The notes under the pieces: model-generated
Seen by the model: the letters and a program-made list of their open reading frames with translations, nothing else
Databases searched by the model: none
Told to the model about the DNA's origin: nothing
Part shown: one piece after another, positions 16,359-25,136 of the stretch
Layout of the letters: each line of letters opens with the position of its first letter
Position numbering within the stretch: position 1 is the stretch's first letter
Source of the DNA: Anaerolineales bacterium
Lineage (GTDB): Bacteria; Chloroflexota; Anaerolineae; Anaerolineales; UBA4823
Direction of reading: 5' to 3'
Length of the DNA stretch: 48,028 bases
Assembly (NCBI GenBank): GCA_016935755.1
Contig: JAFGQI010000105.1
Span: 1 to 48,028, forward strand
Made by a program: the position numbers and the translations under genes

Positions 16359-17440
16359 GATTTAACCTCAACCTGGTGGGTAAATTTCCTGACTAAGCCT
16401 CTGACCTGTTCCGAATATAACATGGTCACCAGGATGACAACCACAGCTTTGATTGCGATGACCGCATTGGCTGGTACACCGATGGCGTACATAGATGTAG
16501 TGGTCGCCTGGATGACCAATGCGCCTATAACGCTAGCCAAAAGCGAGAAACGCCCGCCCAGCCCTATCACGGTGCCTCCGATAACAACTGCTAGAATGGC
16601 ATCCACCTCATAGTTCAAACCAATCTGGTTGGCATCCGAAGTCTTGATATTCGAACTGGCAACCAACCCTGCTACTCCCGCGCAAAAACCACAAAACACA
16701 TAGGCCAAAAGTTTGATTTTCTTTTCATCAATGCCGCTGTAAAAGCTGGAACGGAAATTAATGCCAACCGATTCTATGAACAGGCCAATGGACGTTTTTC
16801 GCGTTAATACCCAGGCAACGGCAAACATGAAAGCAACGATATAGATCGAGAATGGCACGATGATCCAGCCCTTGCCAATAAACGCATACGGCTCATAGAA
16901 AATCTGGATGCGCACCCCATTGGTAATAAGCTGGGCAATGCCGCGCCCGGCAATCATCAGAATCAGCGTGGCGACCATGGGCTGGATTCTGGCGTAAGCC
17001 ACCAGCACACCATTCCATAATCCACATACAGTGCATACAAACAACGTCACCAGGATCACTTCCCAGAGCGGCGAGTAGGTGAAATTCGGGTCATTGATAA
17101 ACTTCATCAGATCCGGCGGCAGCTTGACGCCGATAATTACTGGATTCATCATGATGGCTGCTACTGAGGCGGCAATTGCCATGATCGCGCCCACTGATAG
17201 ATCAACTCCGCCGGTGGCAATCACCAGGGTCATACCAATACTCAGCAACATCACACAAGAACCATTCCTCAGAATATCGATCAAGCTGCCATAAAGGTTG
17301 CCCTCCTTTGACTCGATTTTGAAAAACCCTGGGACAAAGATCAGATCAAAGAGTAAAATAAGCGCCAGGGCAAGGATAGGGAAGAACAGCCTGCTCTCGG
17401 TGACTTTTCTCCAGCTGAAAGAGGATTTTGTTTTTTTCAT
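16355..17440 (-). CDS. Sugar ABC transporter permease (YtfT-like)
   Basis: A 361-residue integral membrane permease of the ribose/xylose/galactofuranose class. The family motif appears as 'GMTLVIATGGVDLSVGAIMA' (about 78-97), and the protein has the usual number of hydrophobic segments and length. It would form the membrane channel as a heterodimer with the next gene product and be driven by the ATPase encoded upstream. Its ATG at 17440 overlaps the ATPase stop as ATGA, and its own stop overlaps the next start, so the three genes are translationally coupled. Substrate is inferred from context as L-arabinose, probably the furanose form, since the binding protein resembles YtfQ. Confidence 0.9.
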   Translation of the reverse strand: MKKTKSSFSWRKVTESRLFFPILALALILLFDLIFVPGFFKIESKEGNLYGSLIDILRNGSCVMLLSIGMTLVIATGGVDLSVGAIMAIAASVAAIMMNPVIIGVKLPPDLMKFINDPNFTYSPLWEVILVTLFVCTVCGLWNGVLVAYARIQPMVATLILMIAGRGIAQLITNGVRIQIFYEPYAFIGKGWIIVPFSIYIVAFMFAVAWVLTRKTSIGLFIESVGINFRSSFYSGIDEKKIKLLAYVFCGFCAGVAGLVASSNIKTSDANQIGLNYEVDAILAVVIGGTVIGLGGRFSLLASVIGALVIQATTTSMYAIGVPANAVIAIKAVVVILVTMLYSEQVRGLVRKFTHQVEVKS

Positions 17441-18957
17441 GATCCGCTCCCTGCAATGGATTGCATGATAGTTTGTTCTTCAACATCTCCGCTGAACTCA
17501 TCTACTTTCTGGCGGTCACGCAGCACAATGATACGGTGGCTGGTGCGCATAACTTCTTCCAGCTCAGAGGAGATGAAAACGCAAGATTTTCCCTGCTCTG
17601 CCAGGGAAAGCACCAATTTTTGAATTTCAGCCTTGGCGCCGACATCGATGCCGCGGGTGGGTTCGTCCAGGATCAGCACCTGTGGGTTGGTTGCCAGCCA
17701 ACGAGCCAGGATTACCTTCTGCTGGTTGCCTCCACTCAGGTTTTTCACCGGCTGATCAGCGGAGGGAGTGGCAATATTTAGCATTTTGATAAACCGCTCG
17801 GCGATTTCGTACTGCTGCTGCATGCTGAGATACTTGAACCATCCACGGCTGGCTTGCATCGCCAGGATAATATTCTCCCGCACCGTCAGATCATCCACGA
17901 TCCCGGCCGCCCGGCGGTCTTCTGGGCACAGGCCCACACCCCTGATAATCGAAGCCAGGGGGGAGTAACGCTTGACTGGCTTTCCAGCATAGGTCAGGCT
18001 GCCTGTGTCTGGTCTATCCACTCCGAAGAGCAAATCGGCAAGTTCCGTCCGCCCCGATCCCAGCAGCCCAGCCAGACCGACCACTTCACCGGCGTGCAGT
18101 TCCAGATCAAACGGTGCGATGGCGCCCAGGCGGCCCAGTCCATCCGCCTGGAGCAGAGCCTCACCGCGAATCTGTTGGCTGCTCTTCTGCTTGATTTCAG
18201 ACATATCATCAAATTCGGTCAGAGTCCGACCGATCATTTTGGCGATCAATTCCAATCGCAGCAGGGAAGCTGTGTCGTATGTACCAACCAGCTTCCCGTT
18301 TCTAAGCACGGTGATGCGGTCGGTAATTTCGTAGACCTGGTTTAGAAAATGGGTAATGAAGATAATTGCCATGCCTTCGCTTTTTAGTTTGCGCATCACC
18401 CCAAAAAGCTTGGCCGTTTCGTGAGCATCCAGGCTGGAGGTTGGTTCATCCAGGATCAGGATCCTGGCGGAAGAAATCTCAATGGCTCGGGCGATGGCAG
18501 CCATCTGCTGGATTGCGACTGAGTATGAGCCAAGTGGTTGGGTCACATCAATATCAATGTCCAGACCCTGGAGTACTTGTTTGGCCTGGGCGTTCATCTT
18601 ACTCCAAAGGATTCTACCCATTCTGCGAGGCTCACGCCCGATCATGATATTTTCTGCAATCGTCAAATTCGGGCAGAGATTGATTTCCTGGTAAACCGTA
18701 CTGATTCCTAGCGACTGGGCGTGTTGAGGCGATCTGATTATGATTTCATTTTCCTCCAGAAGGATCACTCCCTTATCAGGTCGTTCGACCCCGGTTAAAA
18801 CCTTGATCAGGGTGGACTTTCCCGCCCCATTTTCCCCTACCAGGGCGTGTATCTCGCCCATCTTCAAGGTAAAGTCCACATCTTCGAGGGCCTGTACTCC
18901 TGGAAAGGACTTATGAATGCCAATCATTCGTACGATATCGCTGTCAGTCTCTGCCAT
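17437..18957 (-). CDS. Sugar ABC transporter ATP-binding protein, double NBD (RbsA/AraG/YtfR type)
   Basis: A 506-residue cytoplasmic ATPase with two nucleotide-binding domains. NBD1 has Walker A GENGAGKS (41-48) and Walker B '[12 protein letters not shown]'. NBD2 has a degenerate P-loop (GLLGSGRTE, no Lys) but an intact signature 'LSGGNQQK' and '[14 protein letters not shown]'. This asymmetry is normal for the RbsA family. The GAGG ribosome site is six bases before the ATG at 18957. It follows the binding-protein gene after a gap of 123 bases that contains a strong hairpin, and overlaps the permease gene downstream. It powers uptake of a monosaccharide, here probably arabinose. Confidence 0.95.
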   Translation of the reverse strand: MAETDSDIVRMIGIHKSFPGVQALEDVDFTLKMGEIHALVGENGAGKSTLIKVLTGVERPDKGVILLEENEIIIRSPQHAQSLGISTVYQEINLCPNLTIAENIMIGREPRRMGRILWSKMNAQAKQVLQGLDIDIDVTQPLGSYSVAIQQMAAIARAIEISSARILILDEPTSSLDAHETAKLFGVMRKLKSEGMAIIFITHFLNQVYEITDRITVLRNGKLVGTYDTASLLRLELIAKMIGRTLTEFDDMSEIKQKSSQQIRGEALLQADGLGRLGAIAPFDLELHAGEVVGLAGLLGSGRTELADLLFGVDRPDTGSLTYAGKPVKRYSPLASIIRGVGLCPEDRRAAGIVDDLTVRENIILAMQASRGWFKYLSMQQQYEIAERFIKMLNIATPSADQPVKNLSGGNQQKVILARWLATNPQVLILDEPTRGIDVGAKAEIQKLVLSLAEQGKSCVFISSELEEVMRTSHRIIVLRDRQKVDEFSGDVEEQTIMQSIAGSGS

Positions 18958-18981
18958 AAAATACCTCGTCTAGTCATATGG

Positions 18982-19016
18982 ATGGGAGAAGCGGCGAGGA
19001 TTACCGCTTCTCCCAT
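18982..19016 (-). promoter_or_regulatory. Intergenic stem-loop between binding-protein and ATPase genes
   Basis: A perfect 13-bp stem (18982-18994 and 19004-19016) with a nine-base loop lies 64 bases after the binding-protein stop on the minus strand. No T-run follows in that direction. Such hairpins often protect the 3' end of the binding-protein mRNA or cause partial termination, giving more binding protein than membrane components. That role is inferred. Confidence 0.7.
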
Positions 19017-19080
19017 TTTCCCACAAAACACCCTTCAAGCAAGTGACTCCCGGAAAGTCACATAACCTTGACTGTTTAGA

Positions 19081-20103
19081 TCAATACTTGCGGGTTGGCA
19101 GGATCGTGGCTGCATCCGCTGCGTAGAACACACCTTCCTGCGAAGGGACCCACTTGGGCAGCGACTCATTGTTCAAGGCCTTAAGAGCAGCCTCGTAAAC
19201 CTGAGGAGCAAGCAATGGGTTGCACTCAACAACCGTGTTGATATCGCCAGCTATCATAGCCTTAAAAGCGCCCGCAGTGGCATCGACGGTGAGGATCTTG
19301 ATATCGGTGCCGGGCTTGAGTCCAGCTTCCTTGATCGCTTCAGCCGCACCCAACCCCATCTCGTCATTCTGGGCGAATACACCCTGGATATCCGTGCTCT
19401 GCTTTAGCCAGGCTTCCATGACTGCCTTGCCCTCGGTGGAGTTCCAGTTGCCAGTCTGGGATTGGGTGATCGTAATCCCGCACTCACCCATCTTCTCGCG
19501 GAAACCCTGGCCTCGGTCTTTGGCAGCTGAGGAACCAACATTTCCGACCAATTCGACAACATTCTTCTTTTCACTGCCTTCGAGCAGCTTGCACATTTCC
19601 ACTGCAGCCTTGCGCCCTTCTTCAACGAAATCCGAGCCAATGTAGGTGGCGTACAGGTCTTCGGAGGCGTCAATACGGCGATCTTCCAGAACAACAATCT
19701 TCCCCGCAGCCTGGGCTTCCTTCAACACCTCATCCCAGCCGGTCGTCTCGAGCGCAGCCAGGATAATGACATTGACATCCTTGTCGGCGATGAAGTTGCG
19801 GAAAGCAGAGATCTGATTCTCCAGCTTGTTTTGGGCATCGTAGAATTTCAAAGTGATGCCAAGCTGGTCAGCGGTCTCTTTGAAGGAGGCGGTGTTTGCC
19901 GCACGCCAACCACCTTCGGAACCGGTTTGAATAAAACCGACCACCATGTCCTTATAAGTGTATACTTTTGGGGCAGTTGTGGCCGTAGCTGCAGGAGCCG
20001 GGGGTTGTGTTGGTTCAGCCGGGGCGGTAGGTGTGCAGCTTACTGCGGCGAATGCAAACGCTAGGACCAAAATAACCCTTACAATAGTCGTCATGCTTTT
20101 CAT
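19081..20103 (-). CDS. Periplasmic-binding-type sugar lipoprotein (YtfQ-like)
   Basis: A 340-residue extracytoplasmic sugar-binding lipoprotein. The ATG at 20103 follows GGAG by eight bases. The signal ends in a lipobox 'FAAVSC' (Cys23), followed by a Pro/Ala/Thr-rich spacer typical of Gram-positive and Chloroflexota lipoproteins. The mature part is a type I periplasmic-binding fold: 'VGFIQTGSEGGWRAANT' and 'ETTGWDEVLKEAQAAGKIV' closely follow the pattern of YtfQ, the galactofuranose/arabinofuranose binder, including the 'DRRID' segment. The homologous AraU of Shewanella serves arabinose. It is first in the importer operon and is transcribed from a promoter about 270 bases upstream that carries the LacI-family operators. 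Confidence 0.9.
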   Translation of the reverse strand: MKSMTTIVRVILVLAFAFAAVSCTPTAPAEPTQPPAPAATATTAPKVYTYKDMVVGFIQTGSEGGWRAANTASFKETADQLGITLKFYDAQNKLENQISAFRNFIADKDVNVIILAALETTGWDEVLKEAQAAGKIVVLEDRRIDASEDLYATYIGSDFVEEGRKAAVEMCKLLEGSEKKNVVELVGNVGSSAAKDRGQGFREKMGECGITITQSQTGNWNSTEGKAVMEAWLKQSTDIQGVFAQNDEMGLGAAEAIKEAGLKPGTDIKILTVDATAGAFKAMIAGDINTVVECNPLLAPQVYEAALKALNNESLPKWVPSQEGVFYAADAATILPTRKY

Positions 20104-20330
20104 CGTACATTCTCCTTCTCTGATTTATACTGGATAGATGAGCTTGTAAATTAAGGTGCCAATTGGAACTTTGGTATGATTTGGGTCTGCCACCTACAAG
20201 AAGCAGTTCCCCGGGCAGAAAAGCTTCAATGGAAAAGGTCAATAGAATAATGCTGGCGGCCTCCTTCAAAAAGGATACACAACAAACTTGGAAATGTGCG
20301 TAAATTGCGAACGAAGCCTCACGGGCTATT

Positions 20331-20370
20331 GCTAACGTTCCCGATAACGTTCCCGTTATCGTTCACAATC
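20331..20370. promoter_or_regulatory. Operator cluster for the importer operon (LacI-family sites)
   Basis: GCTAACGTTCCCGATAAC at 20331-20348 matches the operator at the regulator's own promoter in 16 of 18 positions. A second, weaker copy begins at 20355 (GTTATCGTTCACAATC), 24 bases on. Between them, CGATAACG and CGTTATCG (20342-20349, 20354-20361) form a palindrome around TTCC. The cluster starts about 10 bases downstream of the importer -10, so bound repressor would block transcription. Confidence 0.8.
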
Positions 20371-20380
20371 AACAATGAAT

Positions 20381-20409
20381 ATATTAGCAAAAAATTTGGG
20401 GCATGTCAA
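20381..20409 (-). promoter_or_regulatory. Sigma70-like promoter of the importer operon
   Basis: On the minus strand TTGACA (20409-20404), a 17-base spacer and TAATAT (20386-20381). It drives the binding protein, ATPase, two permeases and lipoprotein. The predicted leader is about 270 bases. The 20104-20670 gap otherwise holds only the divergent promoter and operators; 20410-20589 shows nothing I recognise. Confidence 0.75.
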
Positions 20410-20589
20410 GAGGTTTGGAATAGATTTCGGTGAAAATATGTGCATTAATCACATTTTTTATGCCCCAGGAGATATTTTCTAATCTTTTGAGTGATTTTCC
20501 AGGTAATCAGAGCCTGGTTTCCAGATAAAATTACCTGCGAGATATGATTTTGCGGGAGCAGATCATACGCAAAAGTTAGAAATACTCAC

Positions 20590-20618
20590 TTGACAAATAT
20601 CTCTAGATTTGCTATGAT
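20590..20618 (+). promoter_or_regulatory. Sigma70 promoter of the regulator/arabinose-catabolism operon
   Basis: A consensus TTGACA (20590-20595), 17-base spacer and TATGAT (20613-20618). The operator begins at the next base, so the transcription start lies inside it. This box is also why the open frame beginning at TTG 20590 cannot be the protein start. Confidence 0.85.
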
Positions 20619-20642
20619 GTTATCGTTCCCGATAACGATAAC
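20619..20642 (+). promoter_or_regulatory. Operator overlapping the regulator's transcription start
   Basis: GTTATCGTTCCCGATAAC at 20619-20636 is a perfect 7+7 palindrome around TTCC, followed by one more half-site GATAAC (20637-20642). Its place directly after the -10 predicts autorepression of the LacI-family gene. Confidence 0.85.
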
Positions 20643-20670
20643 AAATCGTGCGTCTAAGGATTCGGATACT

Positions 20671-21711
20671 ATGAATTTTCATGCTAAGCGCCCCACCATC
20701 AAACAGGTTGCCAAAGCCGCGAACGTCTCTACCCAAACAGTCTCCAGGGTAATCAACGAACGCCCTGATGTTGCTCCAGACACTCGCAAACGTGTCCTTC
20801 AGATCATCAAAGAGCTGGACTACCAGCCCAGCGAATTGGCTCGCAGCCTGATCCAACAACGCAGCTATACTTTGGGTGTTGTAACCGCTGGTTTGAAGTT
20901 CATTGGTCCATCACGCACCCTGGATGGCATCACCAGCCAGGCCGAAGAAATGGGTTATACCCTGCTGCTCAAGGCGCAGCCCAGGTTCGACAGCGAAGAA
21001 ATCCAGCCTCTCCTACAGACCTTGCTTGCCAGGCATGTGGATGGCATCGTATGGGCGGTGCCAGAAGTAGGCGATAACCGCTGCTGGGTGGAAGACGTAC
21101 TGGCAGAAGTTCCCGTGCCAGTCGTTTTTTTGACCATGGCAGACAATCCCAGACTCACGATCGTGAAATACGATAACTTCCTGGGCGCCAAAAAGGCTAC
21201 CGAACATCTGCTCCAGCAGGGCTATTCGCACATCGGACATATCTCCGGACCAATGGATTGGTGGGAAAGCCGCCAACGGAAAGCCGGCTGGCAGGCTGCT
21301 CTGGCTGCTTATGGGCTTGAGGCTCCCGAAGCCCACTGCGCCGAAGGCAACTGGTCATCTGCCAGCGGCGAGATAGCCTTCAAACAACTTCTTACTCAGT
21401 ATCCCGATATGGACGCGGTGTTCGTCGCCAACGATCAGATGGCCCTGAGCGTTTTGCAAGGAGCCTGTCGCAACAAGATCTCAGTCCCCTCCCAGATGGG
21501 CGTGGTTGGGTTCGATGGATTGGCCGAATCACCCTATTACTGGCCTCCGCTGACCACAGTAGTGCAGGACCAGCACAAACTCGGCGGAACAGCCGTTGAA
21601 GAAACCATCCATTCAATCGAAACGGAACGGAGCGAAGGGAATCCTGCTGGACCCAGGATGGTTGTTCTGGAACCGGAGCTGACTATACGCAATAGCTCGG
21701 TGCGAAAATAA
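20671..21711 (+). CDS. LacI-family transcriptional regulator of arabinose genes
   Basis: A 346-residue repressor. ATG 20671 is taken because AAGGA precedes it by ten bases and the helix-turn-helix then sits at the expected N-terminal place: 'TIKQVAKAANVSTQTVSRVI' at about 8-27, followed by the hinge helix 'PSELARSL'. The rest is a periplasmic-binding-like effector domain (about 65-340), with 'VPSQMGVVGFDG' near its end. The effector is presumably L-arabinose or a derivative; the canonical Gram-positive AraR is instead a GntR/LacI chimera, so this is a different lineage. It is the first gene of the operon with dehydrogenase, araB, araD and araA, and very likely binds the palindromes at both promoters of the divergent intergenic region. 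Confidence 0.92.
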   Translation: MNFHAKRPTIKQVAKAANVSTQTVSRVINERPDVAPDTRKRVLQIIKELDYQPSELARSLIQQRSYTLGVVTAGLKFIGPSRTLDGITSQAEEMGYTLLLKAQPRFDSEEIQPLLQTLLARHVDGIVWAVPEVGDNRCWVEDVLAEVPVPVVFLTMADNPRLTIVKYDNFLGAKKATEHLLQQGYSHIGHISGPMDWWESRQRKAGWQAALAAYGLEAPEAHCAEGNWSSASGEIAFKQLLTQYPDMDAVFVANDQMALSVLQGACRNKISVPSQMGVVGFDGLAESPYYWPPLTTVVQDQHKLGGTAVEETIHSIETERSEGNPAGPRMVVLEPELTIRNSSVRK

Positions 21712-21726
21712 TCCGCGGAGAAAACC

Positions 21727-22722
21727 ATGCTATCGGTGCGGCTGTTTGGATCTGGTGATCTAAGAATACAGGAAGAACCTGTCCCTGCCCCCAAACAGGG
21801 CGAAAAACTTGTCAGGGTCAAAGCTGTGGGTGTGTGCGGCTCGGACCTGCACTGGTTCGAAGACGGCGGGATCGGCGATGCTCAATTGAAACGACCGCTC
21901 GTGCTGGGGCATGAATTTGCTGGCATCACCGAAGATGGAGGGCGCATGGCTGTAGACCCCGCCCTGCCCTGTGGGGAATGCGAGTTTTGCCAGCAGGGCA
22001 ACCCCAACCTGTGTCCTGCAGTCATCTTTGCCGGGCATGGGGAGCAAGATGGCGGGCTCAGAGAGTATATCGCCTGGGATTCCAGGCGGTTATACCCAAT
22101 CCCGGATACGCTCAGCGAGTCCGATGGTGCGATGCTCGAACCACTCGGCGTAGCGCTGCATGCTCTCGATCTGGGCAAGCTGCGAGCCGGGATGACCATC
22201 GGTGTGTTTGGCTGCGGGCCGATCGGTCTGCTGGTAGTGCAGCTGGCCCGGCGGATGGGCGCTGCCAGGATCATCGCCACCGACGTGCTGCCTCACCGCG
22301 TAGAAGCAGCGATTACCTATGGATCAGACGAAGCATACCTGGCAAATCGTAGAGAAGAAATCCACCCGATCCTGGAAGCAACCCAGGGAAGGGGTGTGGA
22401 TGTAGCATTTGAATGCGCCGGAGAGCAGGCGGCGGTGGATACATCGTTTGCCGCAGCTGTACCTGGTGGCAAGGTCATACTGGTTGGCATCCCGGCCAAT
22501 GACCAGACATCCTTTTCGGCATCTACAGCGCGCCGCAAAGGCCTGACGATCAAACTGGTGCGGCGTATGAAACATACTTACCCGCGCGCCATCGAGATGG
22601 TCACCCGGGGGCTGGTGGATGTGAGCTCATTGGTGACCCACACCTTCCCACTGGCGCAAGCTATGGACGCCTTTCAACTGGCTGTCCGCCGGGAGGGTTT
22701 GAAAGTGATGATTACTCTATAA
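21727..22722 (+). CDS. Zinc-dependent medium-chain dehydrogenase (sorbitol/threonine dehydrogenase type)
   Basis: A 331-residue cytoplasmic oxidoreductase. GGAG precedes the ATG, 15 bases after the regulator stop. The catalytic zinc site shows as '[10 protein letters not shown]' (Cys about 38) and 'LGHEFAGI'; the structural zinc loop is '[16 protein letters not shown]'. The Rossmann NAD(P) motif is '[11 protein letters not shown]' (about 160-170). It would interconvert a polyol or sugar alcohol with the matching ketose, or oxidise a sugar, using NAD(P). Its place in an arabinose operon suggests a pentitol such as L-arabinitol, or L-arabinose itself, as substrate, but the sequence does not decide this. 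It may link a second pentose or alditol to the same pathway. Confidence 0.85.
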   Translation: MLSVRLFGSGDLRIQEEPVPAPKQGEKLVRVKAVGVCGSDLHWFEDGGIGDAQLKRPLVLGHEFAGITEDGGRMAVDPALPCGECEFCQQGNPNLCPAVIFAGHGEQDGGLREYIAWDSRRLYPIPDTLSESDGAMLEPLGVALHALDLGKLRAGMTIGVFGCGPIGLLVVQLARRMGAARIIATDVLPHRVEAAITYGSDEAYLANRREEIHPILEATQGRGVDVAFECAGEQAAVDTSFAAAVPGGKVILVGIPANDQTSFSASTARRKGLTIKLVRRMKHTYPRAIEMVTRGLVDVSSLVTHTFPLAQAMDAFQLAVRREGLKVMITL

Positions 22723-22735
22723 TTTGGAGGCAAGC

Positions 22736-24421
22736 ATGGCAAAATACACAATCGGCGTTGATTTTGGAACCGAATCCGGGCGAGCTGTGCTGGTGGATGT
22801 CGCCGATGGAAGAGAGATTGCCAGCGCCGTGTATCCCTACGCGCATGGCGTGATAGATGAACACCTGCCCATCCCCAGCAAAGAGATTCGTTTGGAACCA
22901 GATTGGGCTTTGCAAGACCCAGAAGACTACATTCGCACCTTTCAAAACACCATCCCGGCTGTGCTCCGTCAATCTGGCATCGATCCCAAAGATGTGATCG
23001 GCGTGGGCATCGACTTCACCGCCTGCACCATGCTGCCCGTCAAAGCCGATGGCGCCCCGCTGTGCACTCTTTCGCAATACCGTGAACACCCACATGCCTG
23101 GGTGAAGCTGTGGAAGCATCATGCCGCTCAACCTGAAGCGGATATCATCAACCTGACCGCGCGCCGTATGGGAGAAAGCTGGTTGGATCGTTATGGCGGG
23201 AAAATATCGTCAGAGTGGTTTTTCTCCAAAGTGCTGCAAATACTGACCGAAGCTCCAGAGATCTACGCCGCTGCTGATAGGATGATTGAAGCTGCTGATT
23301 GGGTAGTTTGGCAGCTCACTGGCGTTGAGACGCGCAATTCCTGCACTGCCGGCTATAAGGCGATCTGGTCTAAGCGCGAGGGATTCCCCGATTCGAGTTA
23401 TTTCTCTGCCTTAGATCCGCGCCTGGCAAACGTGATCGACGAGAAGATGTCGCGCCGGATCACCCCTATCGGGCAGCGCGCCGGAAATCTGACCTCACAG
23501 GCTGCCGCCTGGACCGGATTGCCACCCGGCATTGCCGTGGCGATCGCAAATGTGGATGCGCATGTAGCTGTACCTGCTGCCACGGTCACCGAACCGAGGC
23601 GCATGGTGATGATTATGGGCACCAGCATCTGTCACATGGTGCTAAGCAAGGAAGAACATATCGTGCCAGGGATGTGCGGTTATGTCGAAGATGGCATCAT
23701 CCCCGGACTGTTTGGATACGAGGCTGGTCAATCGTGTGTTGGGGATCATTTCGCCTGGTTTGTGGAGAATTGCACCCCGGCAGCATACCAGCAGGAAGCC
23801 ACGGCTCGTGGCATAGACATTCATCAACTCCTGGAGGAAAAAGCTGCCCGGTTGGAGCCAGGGGAATCGGGTTTGCTGGCTTTAGACTGGTGGAATGGTA
23901 ATCGCAGTGTGTTGGTGGATGTGAATTTGACCGGCCTGCTGCTGGGAGCGACCCTGGCAACCAAAGCAGAAGAAATTTACCGCGCCCTGATTGAGGCGAC
24001 TGCCTACGGCACGCGTGTCATTGTAGAGGCCTTCGAAAATAATGGTGTGCCGATCAACGAACTGGTCGGCTGCGGTGGGCTGCCCGAGAAAAATAAACTC
24101 CTGATGCAGATTTACGCTGACGTGACCGGTCGCGAGATTAAGGTGACGGCTTCCAACCAGGCGCCCGCTCTGGGTTCCGCCATGTTCGGGGCGGTAGCGG
24201 CAGGAAAAGCTGCTGGCGGGTATGAATCGATCTACGAGGCGGCACAAACGATGGCGCACCTCAAAGATGTGGTCTACACACCCATCTCGGAACATCAACA
24301 GGTGTACAACCTGCTGTACGACGAATACCTGAAGCTGCACGACTACTTTGGGCGCGGCGAAAACGATGTTATGAAGCGATTGAAGCGCATCAAGACTGAA
24401 CAGGTGCTGAAAAATACCTGA
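22736..24421 (+). CDS. araB: Ribulokinase (FGGY family)
   Basis: A 561-residue kinase, the length of AraB (about 560) and longer than xylulokinases. ATG 22736 follows TTTGGAGG closely; the frame opens at a TTG 12 bases earlier without a ribosome site. The N-terminal ATPase motif is '[18 protein letters not shown]' (about 3-20), typical of ribulokinases, and '[14 protein letters not shown]' is also diagnostic. The C-terminal FGGY signature region includes '[18 protein letters not shown]'. It phosphorylates L-ribulose to L-ribulose 5-phosphate with ATP. It sits between the dehydrogenase and araD in one operon. The closest alternative is another FGGY pentulose kinase, but the araA and araD neighbours make AraB by far the best call. 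Confidence 0.95.
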   Translation: MAKYTIGVDFGTESGRAVLVDVADGREIASAVYPYAHGVIDEHLPIPSKEIRLEPDWALQDPEDYIRTFQNTIPAVLRQSGIDPKDVIGVGIDFTACTMLPVKADGAPLCTLSQYREHPHAWVKLWKHHAAQPEADIINLTARRMGESWLDRYGGKISSEWFFSKVLQILTEAPEIYAAADRMIEAADWVVWQLTGVETRNSCTAGYKAIWSKREGFPDSSYFSALDPRLANVIDEKMSRRITPIGQRAGNLTSQAAAWTGLPPGIAVAIANVDAHVAVPAATVTEPRRMVMIMGTSICHMVLSKEEHIVPGMCGYVEDGIIPGLFGYEAGQSCVGDHFAWFVENCTPAAYQQEATARGIDIHQLLEEKAARLEPGESGLLALDWWNGNRSVLVDVNLTGLLLGATLATKAEEIYRALIEATAYGTRVIVEAFENNGVPINELVGCGGLPEKNKLLMQIYADVTGREIKVTASNQAPALGSAMFGAVAAGKAAGGYESIYEAAQTMAHLKDVVYTPISEHQQVYNLLYDEYLKLHDYFGRGENDVMKRLKRIKTEQVLKNT

Positions 24422-24441
24422 CCGAAGATGAGTGAGGCATA

Positions 24442-25086
24442 ATGCTGCTGGAATTCTTACGTGATCAAGTTTGCAGACTGCACGCCGAGCTGCCACGCAA
24501 CCACCTGGTCTCCTGGACAAGCGGAAATATCAGCGGGCGCGATCCCACCAGTGGGCTGGTAGTGATCAAGCCAAGCGGAATACTGTATCCCGACCTGAGA
24601 CCGGAAAACATGGTGGTCGTGGATCTGAACGGCAAGATCATCGAAGGCGAGTTGAAGCCATCTTCCGATACCACAACGCATCTTTACATCTACCGCCAAC
24701 GGGCAGATGTCAATGGCATCGTTCACACCCACTCTCCTTTCGCCACAGCCTTCGCTACAGTCGGCAAGCCCATACCGCCCGTGCTGACCGCCATCTGCGA
24801 TGAGTTCGGCGGGGAGATCCCAGTGGGCGGATTTGCCTCGATCGGCGATGAAGCCATCGGTCAGGAAGTAATTCGTTCAATTGGTCAAAGCCCTGCTATC
24901 TTGATGCAAAATCACGGCGTCTTCACCATCGGTCAAAACCCTGTGGCAGCAGTTAAAGCTGCGGTTATGGTTGAAGACGCTGCCCGCACAGTCTACTATG
25001 CAATGCAGTTAGGTACCCCTCTGCCCATCCCGGCGGAGATGGTCGCCCGGCTGCACAAACGCTACACCGAACAATATGGGCAGTAA
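24442..25086 (+). CDS. araD: L-ribulose-5-phosphate 4-epimerase
   Basis: A 214-residue class II aldolase/epimerase; GAGG precedes the ATG by four bases. The zinc ligands align with E. coli AraD: His95 and His97 in 'VHTHSPFA' and a later His158 in 'MQNHGVF'; Asp76 in 'SSDT' also matches. The phosphate-binding residues appear in 'SGNISGRD' and 'KPSG'. The protein is about 17 residues shorter than the E. coli enzyme (231), but the Tyr-containing C-terminus 'KRYTEQYGQ' is present. It converts L-ribulose 5-phosphate to D-xylulose 5-phosphate, which enters the pentose phosphate pathway. The related fuculose aldolase FucA is the main alternative; the operon context favours AraD. Confidence 0.93.
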   Translation: MLLEFLRDQVCRLHAELPRNHLVSWTSGNISGRDPTSGLVVIKPSGILYPDLRPENMVVVDLNGKIIEGELKPSSDTTTHLYIYRQRADVNGIVHTHSPFATAFATVGKPIPPVLTAICDEFGGEIPVGGFASIGDEAIGQEVIRSIGQSPAILMQNHGVFTIGQNPVAAVKAAVMVEDAARTVYYAMQLGTPLPIPAEMVARLHKRYTEQYGQ

Positions 25087-25136
25087 ATATTTCATCTATC
25101 CATTGCGAAATCTGCAAATTTTAAGGAGCATTTGTC

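Noticed and set aside
20104..20270. Possible leader peptide in the importer mRNA: a strong AAGGAGG on the minus strand near 20260
   Set aside because: No ATG, GTG or TTG follows at proper distance with a sensible peptide, and the frame runs into the binding-protein start out of register.
20590..20670. Extra N-terminus for the LacI-family protein from TTG 20590
   Set aside because: The TTG is the -35 box of a consensus promoter and the region holds the operator; ATG 20671 gives a normal LacI N-terminus.
23882..24520. Minus-strand frame opposite the araB end and araD start
   Set aside because: araB and araD are certain on the plus strand; the antisense frame has no support.
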